64,000 nt of DNA, taken from NCBI RefSeq assembly GCF_030167905.1, contig NZ_JARGNA010000005.1, forward strand, positions 1 to 64,000, written 5' to 3'. The notes below the pieces were generated by a model that was given only the letters and a program-made list of their open reading frames with translations, was not told the DNA's origin and searched no databases. Made by a program: the position numbers and the translations under genes. Shown here piece by piece: positions 26,448 to 35,433 of the stretch; within the stretch, counting starts at the first letter, position 1; each line of letters begins with the position of its first letter. The DNA is from Flavobacterium terrisoli (GTDB lineage: Bacteria; Bacteroidota; Bacteroidia; Flavobacteriales; Flavobacteriaceae).

Positions 26448-28868
26448 TTATCTCAAACTCGCACCCAATTCGCTTTCCATGTTCTTTTGCAACTTGCTCA
26501 TGATTTTGTCAATTTGCTCGTCGGTTAGGGTTTTCGAATTATCCTGTAAAGTGAAACTCACCGCATAAGACTTTTTGCCTTCCGGAAGATTTTTCCCTTG
26601 ATACACATCAAACAAGTTCACGTCTTTTAAGAGCGATTTCTCGGTTTGGCGTGCAATATTATAAATCGCATCAAAAGCCACTGAATCGTCCACCAAAAGC
26701 GCTAAATCCCTACGTACTTCAGGGTATTTAGGAATGTCGGTAAATTTGATTTTGCTTCCGATTAGTTTCAGGACTAAGTTCCAGTTGAAATCAGCATAGA
26801 ATACTTCCTGCTTGATGTCAAAATGTTTCAAAATCGATTTCTTCACAGTACCGAATTCCACCAAAATGTCATTGCCCTGAGCCATCGCCAATCCTTCAGC
26901 AAATACATCCGAAGCAACCGGTTTGTTTTGTACTTTGGTAATACCCAAACGGTCTAAAACCGAACTCACATAACCCTTGAACAAAAAGAAATCTGAAGGT
27001 TTTTGCGGATTTGTCCAGCTTTCTTCATTTCTGTTTCCGGAAACAAATAAAGTCAGGTGCTTTGGTTCGTTATAACCATTAAGCTCTTTATGATAGGTTT
27101 TTCCAAATTCAAATAATTTCAAATCACCATTTCTGCGGTTGATGTTATATGAAACCGCTTCTAGTCCTGAGAACAACAACGACTGACGCATTGCCGACAA
27201 ATCATTGCTCAACGGATTCAACATCATGACATTGTATTCTTCTTTCAGCATTTCGGATAAACCAACATATTCCGGCGTAGTCAATGAATTCGCCATCATT
27301 TCGTGGAAACCAACGCCGTTCAATTGTGCGGCTACAATATTCTGTACTTTATAGTCTTCGGTTCGTGCCGAATTGGAAACGGTAGCATTCAGTTTTTTGG
27401 TAAAATTGATGTTGTTGTAACCATATACACGAAGGATTTCCTCAATCACATCCACTTCACGTTGTACATCGACACGGTAAGACGGAATGATTAATCCCAA
27501 ACCGGCATCAGAAACGGTATTGACTTTAATATCCAACGAAGCCAAAATTTTCTTGATGGTTTCTTTTGGCAATTCCTGCCCGATTAATTTATAAGCCTTG
27601 TCAAAATGAAGAAAAACAGGGAAGTCTTCAATCTTTTTCGGATAAATGTCAATAATGTCCGAAGTGATTTCGCCACCGGCAACTTCCTTAATCAAAAGTG
27701 CGGCACGTTTCAACGCAAACTCGGTAATCGTTGGGTCGATTCCTCTTTCAAAACGGAAAGAAGCATCGGTATTCAAAGCATGTCTTTTGGCTGATTTTCT
27801 AACAGAAACCGGATTGAAATAAGCACTTTCCAGGAAAATTGAATTCGTTGTTTCAGTAACTCCCGAACCTTTTCCGCCAAAAACTCCGGCGATACACAAT
27901 GGTCCTTTTTCGTCACAAATCATCAAATCTTCTTCGTGTAATGTTCTTTCCACATCATCCAAAGTCGTGAACTTGGTTCCGGCTGCAGCTGTTTTTACAA
28001 TGATTTTTCCGTTGATTTTTGCCGCATCAAAAGCATGAAGCGGTTGGCCTAAATCGTGTAGGATATAATTGGTAACGTCAACGATGTTGTTTTTTGGGGT
28101 CAGCCCAATCGCTTTCAAACGGTTTTGCAACCATTCCGGAGAAGGTTTTACCGTTAAGCCCGAAAGCGTAACACCGCAATATCTTGGGGCCAACTTGCTG
28201 TCCTTAACGTCAACGTCAATTTTTAAAGTTCTTTTGTCAATTCTGAAAGTACTAACAGATGGTGTAATCAACTCGATGTTGCTGTTTTTTTGCAACAGGC
28301 TCGCACGCAAATCACGCGCTACTCCATAATGTGACATTGCATCGGCGCGGTTTGGCGTTAAGCCAATTTCGAATACTTCATCATTTTCTATATTGAAAAC
28401 CTTGGCACAAGGCGTTCCTGGTTTTAGATTGGCATCCAAAACCATAATCCCGTCATGGCTTGTTCCCAGACCTAATTCATCTTCAGCGCATATCATCCCA
28501 TGGCTTTCCTGTCCGCGGATTTTTCCTTTTTTGATCTCAAATTCTACACCTTCGGCATCAAACAATTTGGTTCCGATAGTAGCCACAGGTACTTTTTGTC
28601 CGGCGGCCACATTCGCCGCACCGCAAACAATCTGCACCGGAGCGCCTTCACCTAAATCAACGGTTGTCACTTTCAAACGGTCGGCATCAGGGTGTTTTTC
28701 ACAAGTTAGCACATGACCAACAACCACACCTTCCAATCCGCCACGAACCGATTGGTATTTTTCAACCACTTCGACTTCCAAACCTAAATCGGTCAGAATC
28801 GCTGAGGTTTCTTCTGATTTTAAATCTATTTTAATGAATTGTTTTAACCAATTGTAAGATATTCTCAT
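26448..28868 (-). CDS. pheT: Phenylalanine--tRNA ligase beta subunit
   Basis: An 806-residue subunit of the alpha2-beta2 enzyme that charges tRNA-Phe. The N-terminal tRNA-binding domain is near 40-150 (VVVGHVLTCEKHPDADRLKV). The B3/4 editing region, the B5 region (about 400-475) and the catalytic-like core follow. The C-terminal anticodon-binding domain begins near 712 (FTDIPKYPEVRRDLALLV). Length is normal for bacterial PheT. pheS is not adjacent, which is common in Bacteroidetes. It has its own promoter. Confidence 0.97.
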   Translation of the reverse strand: MRISYNWLKQFIKIDLKSEETSAILTDLGLEVEVVEKYQSVRGGLEGVVVGHVLTCEKHPDADRLKVTTVDLGEGAPVQIVCGAANVAAGQKVPVATIGTKLFDAEGVEFEIKKGKIRGQESHGMICAEDELGLGTSHDGIMVLDANLKPGTPCAKVFNIENDEVFEIGLTPNRADAMSHYGVARDLRASLLQKNSNIELITPSVSTFRIDKRTLKIDVDVKDSKLAPRYCGVTLSGLTVKPSPEWLQNRLKAIGLTPKNNIVDVTNYILHDLGQPLHAFDAAKINGKIIVKTAAAGTKFTTLDDVERTLHEEDLMICDEKGPLCIAGVFGGKGSGVTETTNSIFLESAYFNPVSVRKSAKRHALNTDASFRFERGIDPTITEFALKRAALLIKEVAGGEITSDIIDIYPKKIEDFPVFLHFDKAYKLIGQELPKETIKKILASLDIKVNTVSDAGLGLIIPSYRVDVQREVDVIEEILRVYGYNNINFTKKLNATVSNSARTEDYKVQNIVAAQLNGVGFHEMMANSLTTPEYVGLSEMLKEEYNVMMLNPLSNDLSAMRQSLLFSGLEAVSYNINRRNGDLKLFEFGKTYHKELNGYNEPKHLTLFVSGNRNEESWTNPQKPSDFFLFKGYVSSVLDRLGITKVQNKPVASDVFAEGLAMAQGNDILVEFGTVKKSILKHFDIKQEVFYADFNWNLVLKLIGSKIKFTDIPKYPEVRRDLALLVDDSVAFDAIYNIARQTEKSLLKDVNLFDVYQGKNLPEGKKSYAVSFTLQDNSKTLTDEQIDKIMSKLQKNMESELGASLR

Positions 28869-28887
28869 GTATTGTACTTTAAGGCCG

Positions 28888-28921
28888 CAAATATAAGGAT
28901 TGCTGATGAGAGATAAAACAA
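28888..28921 (-). promoter_or_regulatory. pheT promoter
   Basis: On the minus strand, TTG (28921-28919), a 23-base spacer and an exact TATATTTG (28895-28888), 19 bases before the pheT ATG. Confidence 0.7.
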
Positions 28922-28970
28922 AATGTGCCGTTTATCGATGATTGTTTTGAACAAAAAGACGAAATGCAGT

Positions 28971-29834
28971 TTACAGAATTTCTTCTACGTGCTTTTTGAT
29001 GTTTGAGGCTATCTTTTCGGTAGGCAAATCATTTTCATCACCACCAAACGGATCTTCGATTTCTTCTGCAATGAGTTCCAATGAAGCTAAAACATAAAAG
29101 ATGAAAACCACAATCGGTGCAGTGTAATAACCTAGACTAAAGGAATAGCCAAAAGGCAATGTCATTACGTAAAAGAAGATGAACTTCTTTATAAACGCGC
29201 TGTAAGAGTAGGGAATAGGTGTGTTTTTGATGCGTTCACAAGCACCACAAATATCGGTCAGCGATTGAAATTCGGTGTTAAGGATAATCAGTTGATCTCC
29301 CGAAATTTTCTTTTGCTGGTATAAATCGTGAATTTTGGCAAATATCTTTCTGGCCACCTGATTGGGTTTGTGTTTGTGATGGTCTATTTCCAAATCTACA
29401 TCGTCAAACAATTGCTTTGAAGTATCATTGTTATTCAGGTGTTTGTGTAAAACTGATGCATAATTGGGAATCATTTTCCTGAAATAACTTTTGTCCTTTT
29501 CATCATCCAGAATCACTGCTAATTTGATGGCAAAATTACGACTGTTATTGACCAAACTTCCCCATTGTCTTCGACCTTCCCACCAACGGTCATATGCCGT
29601 ATTAGTCCTGAAAACGAGCAATAACGAAATTACAAAACCCAACATGCCATGCATGATGGTGATGTTTTTTACATAGCTTTTTTCAGAAAGTTGCCAAATT
29701 TCAACTTCTGCATAACTAATAATCGCTGAATAAACTCCGATGGCAAGCATTATCGGTAAAAGTGTTCTGAAAGTATCCGCTTTGTGAAAACGGAAGATAA
29801 AAGTAAACCAGTCTTTGGTGTTGTATTGTATCAT
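28971..29834 (-). CDS. Bestrophin-family ion channel protein
   Basis: A 287-residue membrane protein of the bestrophin/UPF0187 family. The conserved block LLVFRTNTAYDRWWEGRRQWG is split across about 72-92 and is diagnostic. Two N-terminal and two central hydrophobic segments fit the family fold, which forms pentameric anion or cation channels in studied members. It starts 30 bases after the TolC-like gene on the same strand and has a promoter of its own. The physiological ion is unknown. Confidence 0.92.
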   Translation of the reverse strand: MIQYNTKDWFTFIFRFHKADTFRTLLPIMLAIGVYSAIISYAEVEIWQLSEKSYVKNITIMHGMLGFVISLLLVFRTNTAYDRWWEGRRQWGSLVNNSRNFAIKLAVILDDEKDKSYFRKMIPNYASVLHKHLNNNDTSKQLFDDVDLEIDHHKHKPNQVARKIFAKIHDLYQQKKISGDQLIILNTEFQSLTDICGACERIKNTPIPYSYSAFIKKFIFFYVMTLPFGYSFSLGYYTAPIVVFIFYVLASLELIAEEIEDPFGGDENDLPTEKIASNIKKHVEEIL

Positions 29835-29854
29835 CGGGATGCGCTATTTGACGT

Positions 29855-29888
29855 CAAAAATACATTAAAAAGTCAAATTTCCAGCCAA
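29855..29888 (-). promoter_or_regulatory. Possible promoter of the bestrophin gene
   Basis: On the minus strand, TTG (29888-29886), a 23-base spacer and TATTTTTG (29862-29855), an exact TAnnTTTG match 20 bases before the ATG. The -33 element overlaps the end of the TolC-like gene. Confidence 0.6.
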
Positions 29889-31169
29889 TTCTTTTAACGC
29901 GATTTCATAAATTTTGGTCAAATACAACGCATTGCTGTAACGTACTTTGGCATCGAGAAAATTTTGCTGTGCCGTTCTGAATTCGATAGGCGTGATAGTT
30001 CCAATTTTGAATTTTGCCAACGTAATGTCTAAGTTTTGTTCGGCAATCTGCAGGTTTTTGACCTCGACTTTGGTGAGTTCCAAATTGGTTACATAACTCA
30101 TATAAGCCGAATTCAATTGGCTTTCCAAACTCCTTTTTTGTTGTTCCAAAGTAACGCTGGCGTTTTCGAGTTCTATTTTGGCAATTTTTTCATTACGGTT
30201 TTGCTGGTTACCGTTAAAGATTGGCATCGAAGCATTAATGCCATAAACCAAACCTCTACCGGAAGATTGGGTCACAAATCCCAATGATGCTTCGGAGCGT
30301 GTGAAGTTATAACCCGAATTAATTCTAACCGTCGGATAACGACCGGCTTTGACTTGTTTTAATTGTTGTTCCGCACTGTTTTTAGCCAATAATTGGGCTT
30401 GTATTTGTGGGTTTTGCTTGTCCGCCAAGGTTGTAAGTTCGTCGAGTTTGAGTTGCTCATCGACAGTAATTTCATTGCTTACGGTAAAATCGGTTTGAAC
30501 ATCACGGGCTAAAATTTCGTTCAGGCGAATCTTAGTAGTTTTGATTAATTCCTGTTGTTTCAACTGCATACTTATATCCGAATTCAAATCAACTTGTGCA
30601 TTCAAAACTTCCAATTTTGCAGCTTTGCCAATACTGAAACGGTTTTGGGCTGTGTTGACTCTTTCATTCGAAATTACAATAGCCGTATCAATCGCAGCCA
30701 ATTGTTGCTGTTGCTGAACCAAATCGAAATAGCTCAAATACACATCACTGATTTTAGTCAGTATCGCCAATTTCAGTTCGGCTTCGCCTTGTTTTTGCAG
30801 AATGTTCAATTGTTCTTTTCTGGCAAACATTCGCATCCCGTCAAAAATGGTCCAATCCAAACCAACACCATAAGTCAGGTTCATGTTTTTGGCATTGTTT
30901 AAGGTTCGTTCCGAGCCATCAGATTGTGTTTGTGTAGTGTTTAAAATGCTGTTGTTATTGACTACGGTAGCATTTACAGAAGGCAGCATCCCGGCGTTGC
31001 CGATACTGTTGTTGAGTTCGTCAATCTTGAGCTCGTTTTTAGCCAACTTGATATCATAGTTATTTTCCAAAGCTATTTTTACTGCATCTTCCAGTTTCAA
31101 TAGTTCCTGTGCTTTGATTATTTGTGCAAAGCCTAATAATACTATGACGATATATAATTTAATTTTCAT
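29865..31169 (-). CDS. TolC-family outer-membrane efflux protein
   Basis: A 434-residue outer-membrane channel protein. A signal peptide of about 20 residues (ending IIKA before QELL) is followed by two repeated coiled-coil and beta halves typical of TolC/OEP proteins. It is the last gene of a three-gene RND set, starting 3 bases after the permease stop, so it is translated from the same transcript. It would carry exported compounds across the outer membrane. Confidence 0.93.
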   Translation of the reverse strand: MKIKLYIVIVLLGFAQIIKAQELLKLEDAVKIALENNYDIKLAKNELKIDELNNSIGNAGMLPSVNATVVNNNSILNTTQTQSDGSERTLNNAKNMNLTYGVGLDWTIFDGMRMFARKEQLNILQKQGEAELKLAILTKISDVYLSYFDLVQQQQQLAAIDTAIVISNERVNTAQNRFSIGKAAKLEVLNAQVDLNSDISMQLKQQELIKTTKIRLNEILARDVQTDFTVSNEITVDEQLKLDELTTLADKQNPQIQAQLLAKNSAEQQLKQVKAGRYPTVRINSGYNFTRSEASLGFVTQSSGRGLVYGINASMPIFNGNQQNRNEKIAKIELENASVTLEQQKRSLESQLNSAYMSYVTNLELTKVEVKNLQIAEQNLDITLAKFKIGTITPIEFRTAQQNFLDAKVRYSNALYLTKIYEIALKELAGNLTF

Positions 31170-31172
31170 AAC

Positions 31173-34100
31173 TTATTTCTCTAAAGCTTCTACATTGTCA
31201 AATTCAGGTCGGTGTTTCTTGGCTCTCGACCACATTAAATAGAAAGACGGAATGACAAATAAAGTCAGGATCAAAGAAAAGATTGTTCCGCCGACAATCA
31301 CAACGCCCATTCCGATTCTGCTCGTTGAAGCAGCACCCAGTGACAACGCAATAGGTAACGCACCTAAGGCAATTGCCAAACTCGTCATTAAAATAGGTCT
31401 AAGCCTTGCTTCAGAAGCCTGAACAATCGCATCGTATTTCTCAATGCCCTGTTCCCGCAGCTGATTGGCAAATTCGACAATCAGGATTCCATTCTTCGTC
31501 ACCAGTCCAATCAACATCACTGTTCCGATTTGGCTAAAGATATTCCACGTTTGGCCAAACAACCAAAGTGAAAATAAAGCGCCGGCAACCGCCATTGGTA
31601 CGGTTAAAATGATGATAAACGGATCGATGAAACTTTCAAATTGCGCCGCCAAAATCAAATAAATCAGCAGCAAAGCCAGTCCGAAAGCAAAGGCTGTATT
31701 GGAACTACTTTCAACGAAATCACGGGATTCACCGCCTAAGTCGGTGGTGAAACTGTCATCCAACACTTTTTCCTTGATTTGATCCATCGTTTCGATACCA
31801 TCAACCATACTTTTTCCAGGCGCCAAACCGGCAGAAACTGTGGCCGACATATAACGATTGTTGTGGTACAATTGCGGCGGATTGCTTTGTTCATCTACTT
31901 TTACGACATTGTCTAACTGAATGAGTTCACCTTTGTTGTTTTTGACAAACATCGAAGTCAAATCCAATGGCGCATCACGGTCTTTTTTGTCAAATTGTCC
32001 AATGACCTGGTATTGTTTTCCGTTTCGCATGAAATAGCCAAAACGCTGTCCACTCAAAGACAATTGCAATGTTTGCGCGACATCTAAAACCGAAATCCCT
32101 AAGCTTTCCGCTTTTTCACGGTCGATGGTTACATTGATTTCGGGTTTGTTGAATTTCAAGTTCACATCCACATTGGAGAAAGTCTCACTTTTGTTGGCTT
32201 CATCCATAAACTGCGGAATCTTTTCACGCAATTTCTCGAAATTCGGCGCTTGAATAATATATTGAATCGGCAAACCACCGCGACGGTTTACAGCAATAGT
32301 TGGCTGTTCGGAAACGGTTACTTTGGCCTGCGAATATTTTTTGGTCCACTTGGTAAAATCATCGGCCACTTCTTTTTGGGAACGCTCCCGGTCTTCCGGA
32401 TCTTTTAACGCCATTCTGATTCTTCCGGTATTGACCGAAGATGTCATGAATCCTGGTGATGTAATCACCAAAGCAATTTTTTTCTCAGGAATGCTGTCGT
32501 TAATCAGTTTGGACATATCCTGCATAAAACGGTCTGTATAGTCATAAGTTGCGCCTTCCGGAGTCGTTACACCAACAATGACCAAACTTCGGTCATCGTA
32601 AGGTGCGGTTTCTTTAGGTAGAATAGAGAAAAACAACCAAATCAATCCGATACAAACAATGACAATCGGGAAACTCAGCCATTTCTTTTTCATGAAATTT
32701 TCAAGCGAATTGGCATAACCTTTATTCAATGCTTCAAAATAAGGTTCGGTAAACGTATAGAATTTGGTTTTCTTTTGTTCGCCACCTTTCATCAAGTAAG
32801 CGTTCAACATTGGCGTAAGCGTTAAGGAAACAAAGGCCGAAACCAAAACTGCCGCCCCGATGACGACGCCAAATTCCCGGAACAATCGCCCGACAAAACC
32901 TTCCAGAAATATAATCGGTAAAAATACGGCTGCCAAAGTGATGGAAATTGAGATAACGGCGAAGAAAATTTCGTTGGAACCTTTAATCGCGGCTTCAATT
33001 GGCGTCATGCCTTCTTCGACTTTCTTAAAGATATTTTCTGTAACTACAATTCCGTCATCCACGACCAATCCTGTTGCGAGAACAATGGCTAAAAGCGTTA
33101 GTACGTTCACCGAGAAACCACACAAATACATGATAAAAAACGTTGCAATCAACGACACGGGAATATCAATCAACGGTCGGAATGCAATCGCCCAGTTTCT
33201 AAAGAATAAGTAGATAATCAGAATTACCAGTATAATCGAAATCAATAGCGTTTCGGCTACTTCTACAATTGATTTTTTGATGAATATGGTATTGTCTAAA
33301 GCGACATTGAGTTTGATGTCTTTGGGCAAATCTTTTTGAAAACCTTCAAATTGTTTGTAAAACTGCTCGGAAATGTCCAGATAATTGGTTCCAGGTTGAG
33401 GTACTATGGCCAAAGCCACCATCGATTGGTCATTGGCTTTGAATCCGGTTTCAAGATTTTCCGAGTTTAATTCGGCTTTCCCGATATCACTCAAACGGAC
33501 AATCTTATCACCTTCTGCAACAATAATGATGTTATTGAATTCTTTCTCATCGGAAAGATTCCCCATGGTTTTTACCGTCAATTCGGTATTGGCACCGGTT
33601 AATTTTCCCGAAGGCAATTCGACATTTTGTTTTTCCAATGCGGCTCTGACCTCTGAAACGGTAACACCATAAGAAGTCAGTTTTACCGGATCAATCCAAA
33701 TTCGCATCGCATATCTTTTTTGACCCCAAATCTGAACAGTACTCACGCCCGGAATGGTTTGCAAACGCTCGGCGATTACATTTTCGGCATAATCACTCAG
33801 TTCCAATACGTTTTTGGTGTCACTCTGAACCGTCATCGAAATAATCGCATCAGAATCGGCATCAGCTTTTGAAACTACCGGTGGTGCATCGATATCCTGT
33901 GGCAAACTGCGAACGGCTTGTGATACTTTATCACGAACGTCATTGGCCGCTTCTTCTAAGTTTTTTTCAAGCTTGAATTCGATATTGATATTGCTCGAAC
34001 CCTGGTTGCTCGAAGAAGTAATATTTCGGATTCCATCAATGGAATTAATCGCTTTTTCTAAAGGTTCGGTGATTTGGGATTCAATGATATCAGCATTCGC

Positions 34101-34259
34101 ACCAGTGTAATTAGTCCGCACCGAAATTTGCGCCGGGTCAATTGAAGGAAATTCGCGGACGCCCAAATAGCTGTAACCAATAATTCCAAAAAGAATAATG
34201 GTCAGATTGATTACAATCGTAAAAACCGGTCGTTTGATACTTAAAGTGGATAAACTCAT
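31173..34259 (-). CDS. RND efflux permease (AcrB/HAE1 type)
   Basis: A 1028-residue inner-membrane proton-driven pump. It starts with the typical SIKRPVFTIVINLTIILFG and has the two large periplasmic loops of RND permeases. The proton-relay pair of transmembrane helix 4 is seen in GLVVDDGIVVTENIF. Twelve membrane helices are evident. It lies between the adaptor gene (4-base gap) and the TolC-like gene (3-base gap), giving a complete tripartite efflux system in one operon. The substrate, antibiotic or other hydrophobic compound, cannot be told. HAE1 rather than heavy-metal type is suggested by the TM4 motif. Confidence 0.95.
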   Translation of the reverse strand: MSLSTLSIKRPVFTIVINLTIILFGIIGYSYLGVREFPSIDPAQISVRTNYTGANADIIESQITEPLEKAINSIDGIRNITSSSNQGSSNINIEFKLEKNLEEAANDVRDKVSQAVRSLPQDIDAPPVVSKADADSDAIISMTVQSDTKNVLELSDYAENVIAERLQTIPGVSTVQIWGQKRYAMRIWIDPVKLTSYGVTVSEVRAALEKQNVELPSGKLTGANTELTVKTMGNLSDEKEFNNIIIVAEGDKIVRLSDIGKAELNSENLETGFKANDQSMVALAIVPQPGTNYLDISEQFYKQFEGFQKDLPKDIKLNVALDNTIFIKKSIVEVAETLLISIILVILIIYLFFRNWAIAFRPLIDIPVSLIATFFIMYLCGFSVNVLTLLAIVLATGLVVDDGIVVTENIFKKVEEGMTPIEAAIKGSNEIFFAVISISITLAAVFLPIIFLEGFVGRLFREFGVVIGAAVLVSAFVSLTLTPMLNAYLMKGGEQKKTKFYTFTEPYFEALNKGYANSLENFMKKKWLSFPIVIVCIGLIWLFFSILPKETAPYDDRSLVIVGVTTPEGATYDYTDRFMQDMSKLINDSIPEKKIALVITSPGFMTSSVNTGRIRMALKDPEDRERSQKEVADDFTKWTKKYSQAKVTVSEQPTIAVNRRGGLPIQYIIQAPNFEKLREKIPQFMDEANKSETFSNVDVNLKFNKPEINVTIDREKAESLGISVLDVAQTLQLSLSGQRFGYFMRNGKQYQVIGQFDKKDRDAPLDLTSMFVKNNKGELIQLDNVVKVDEQSNPPQLYHNNRYMSATVSAGLAPGKSMVDGIETMDQIKEKVLDDSFTTDLGGESRDFVESSSNTAFAFGLALLLIYLILAAQFESFIDPFIIILTVPMAVAGALFSLWLFGQTWNIFSQIGTVMLIGLVTKNGILIVEFANQLREQGIEKYDAIVQASEARLRPILMTSLAIALGALPIALSLGAASTSRIGMGVVIVGGTIFSLILTLFVIPSFYLMWSRAKKHRPEFDNVEALEK

Positions 34260-34263
34260 GGTC

Positions 34264-35322
34264 TTATTTCAGTTTTACTTTTACAGCATCATCTTCTTTT
34301 AAGGACATCACACCCGAAGTCAAAACCGTATCACCGATTTTCAATCCGGAAGTAATTACAACATCTTTGTCGGTTCGGGTCAATGTTTCTACGATCACTT
34401 CTTTGGCCTTGCCATTGCTGGAAATAAATACTTTTTTGCCTTCCTGAATTGGGATGATGGCTTCGGTTGGAACGATGATAGCGTCTTTGATGTTTTTTAA
34501 CGGAAGCTCAATATTGGCGAAAGTTCCTGGTAACAAATTGCCTTTAGCATTATCGGTCAGCGCTCTGATTTGTAATGTTCTGGTAGTGGCTTCAATGCCC
34601 GGTTCCATGGCATAAATCTTGGCGGTGAATTTATCACTCACATTGGGAACCGTAAAAGTGATTTGGGCATTTTTGGTAATTTCCGTAGCGTATTTTTCAG
34701 GAATAGAGAAAGTAATTTTTAGTGGATTGGTACTGACTAATTTGGCAATCAAAGTTGCCGGTGTGACATAGGTTCCGGGAGAAATGCTTCTTAAACCAAT
34801 TTTTCCCGAGAATGGCGCTCTGACGGTTGTTTTGCCAATTTGTGCCTGAATCAGTTGGGTTTGTGCTTTTGCGGTTCTGAAATCAGCACTGGCGATGTCA
34901 TATTCTTCCTGGCTGATGGCTTCTTTTTGCAACAGTAATTTGGCTCTTCTTTCGTTTTCGGAAGCCAGACTTTCTCTGGTTTTGGCTTGTGTCAATTGTG
35001 CTCTGAGTTCGATATCATTCACCTTAAACAAAACCTGTCCTTTGCTGACGTTGCTTCCTTCTGTAAAAGAAATGGTTTCCACAATGCCTGAGACTTCACT
35101 TCTGATTTCAATCTGTTCATTGGCATCAATCGAACCCGAAAGTGAAATGGTATTCGAAAATTCCTGTGGCGTTACCACAACAGCACTGACACTAACAGGA
35201 GGCTTTTTCCCGTTTTTGTCATTTCCTTTTTCGTTTTCAGATTTGTTTTTGGTGATTCTGTAGACAATCATTCCTCCAAGGGCAATGACTAATATGGCGA
35301 TTACAATATTTTTTACTTTCAT
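34264..35322 (-). CDS. RND efflux periplasmic adaptor (membrane fusion protein)
   Basis: A 352-residue adaptor with one N-terminal membrane segment (about 5-23). The lipoyl-like halves (IEIRSEVSGIVETISFTEGS and VRAPFSGKIGLRSISPG) flank a helical hairpin near 110-160, followed by a beta-barrel. It connects the pump to the TolC-like channel. First gene of the operon. TAGCTTTG, an exact TAnnTTTG, lies on the minus strand at 35368-35361, but no well-spaced TTG is seen. No regulator gene is adjacent. Confidence 0.94.
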   Translation of the reverse strand: MKVKNIVIAILVIALGGMIVYRITKNKSENEKGNDKNGKKPPVSVSAVVVTPQEFSNTISLSGSIDANEQIEIRSEVSGIVETISFTEGSNVSKGQVLFKVNDIELRAQLTQAKTRESLASENERRAKLLLQKEAISQEEYDIASADFRTAKAQTQLIQAQIGKTTVRAPFSGKIGLRSISPGTYVTPATLIAKLVSTNPLKITFSIPEKYATEITKNAQITFTVPNVSDKFTAKIYAMEPGIEATTRTLQIRALTDNAKGNLLPGTFANIELPLKNIKDAIIVPTEAIIPIQEGKKVFISSNGKAKEVIVETLTRTDKDVVITSGLKIGDTVLTSGVMSLKEDDAVKVKLK

Positions 35323-35433
35323 TGAATTCTTGGGTCTAAATTAGATGACAGTTGCTATTGCAAAGCTAATTCTTACCAATGAAAGCGGTGGTACAGTTAA
35401 TCTTTATTTAACACTTGTAGGTACAAATATCTA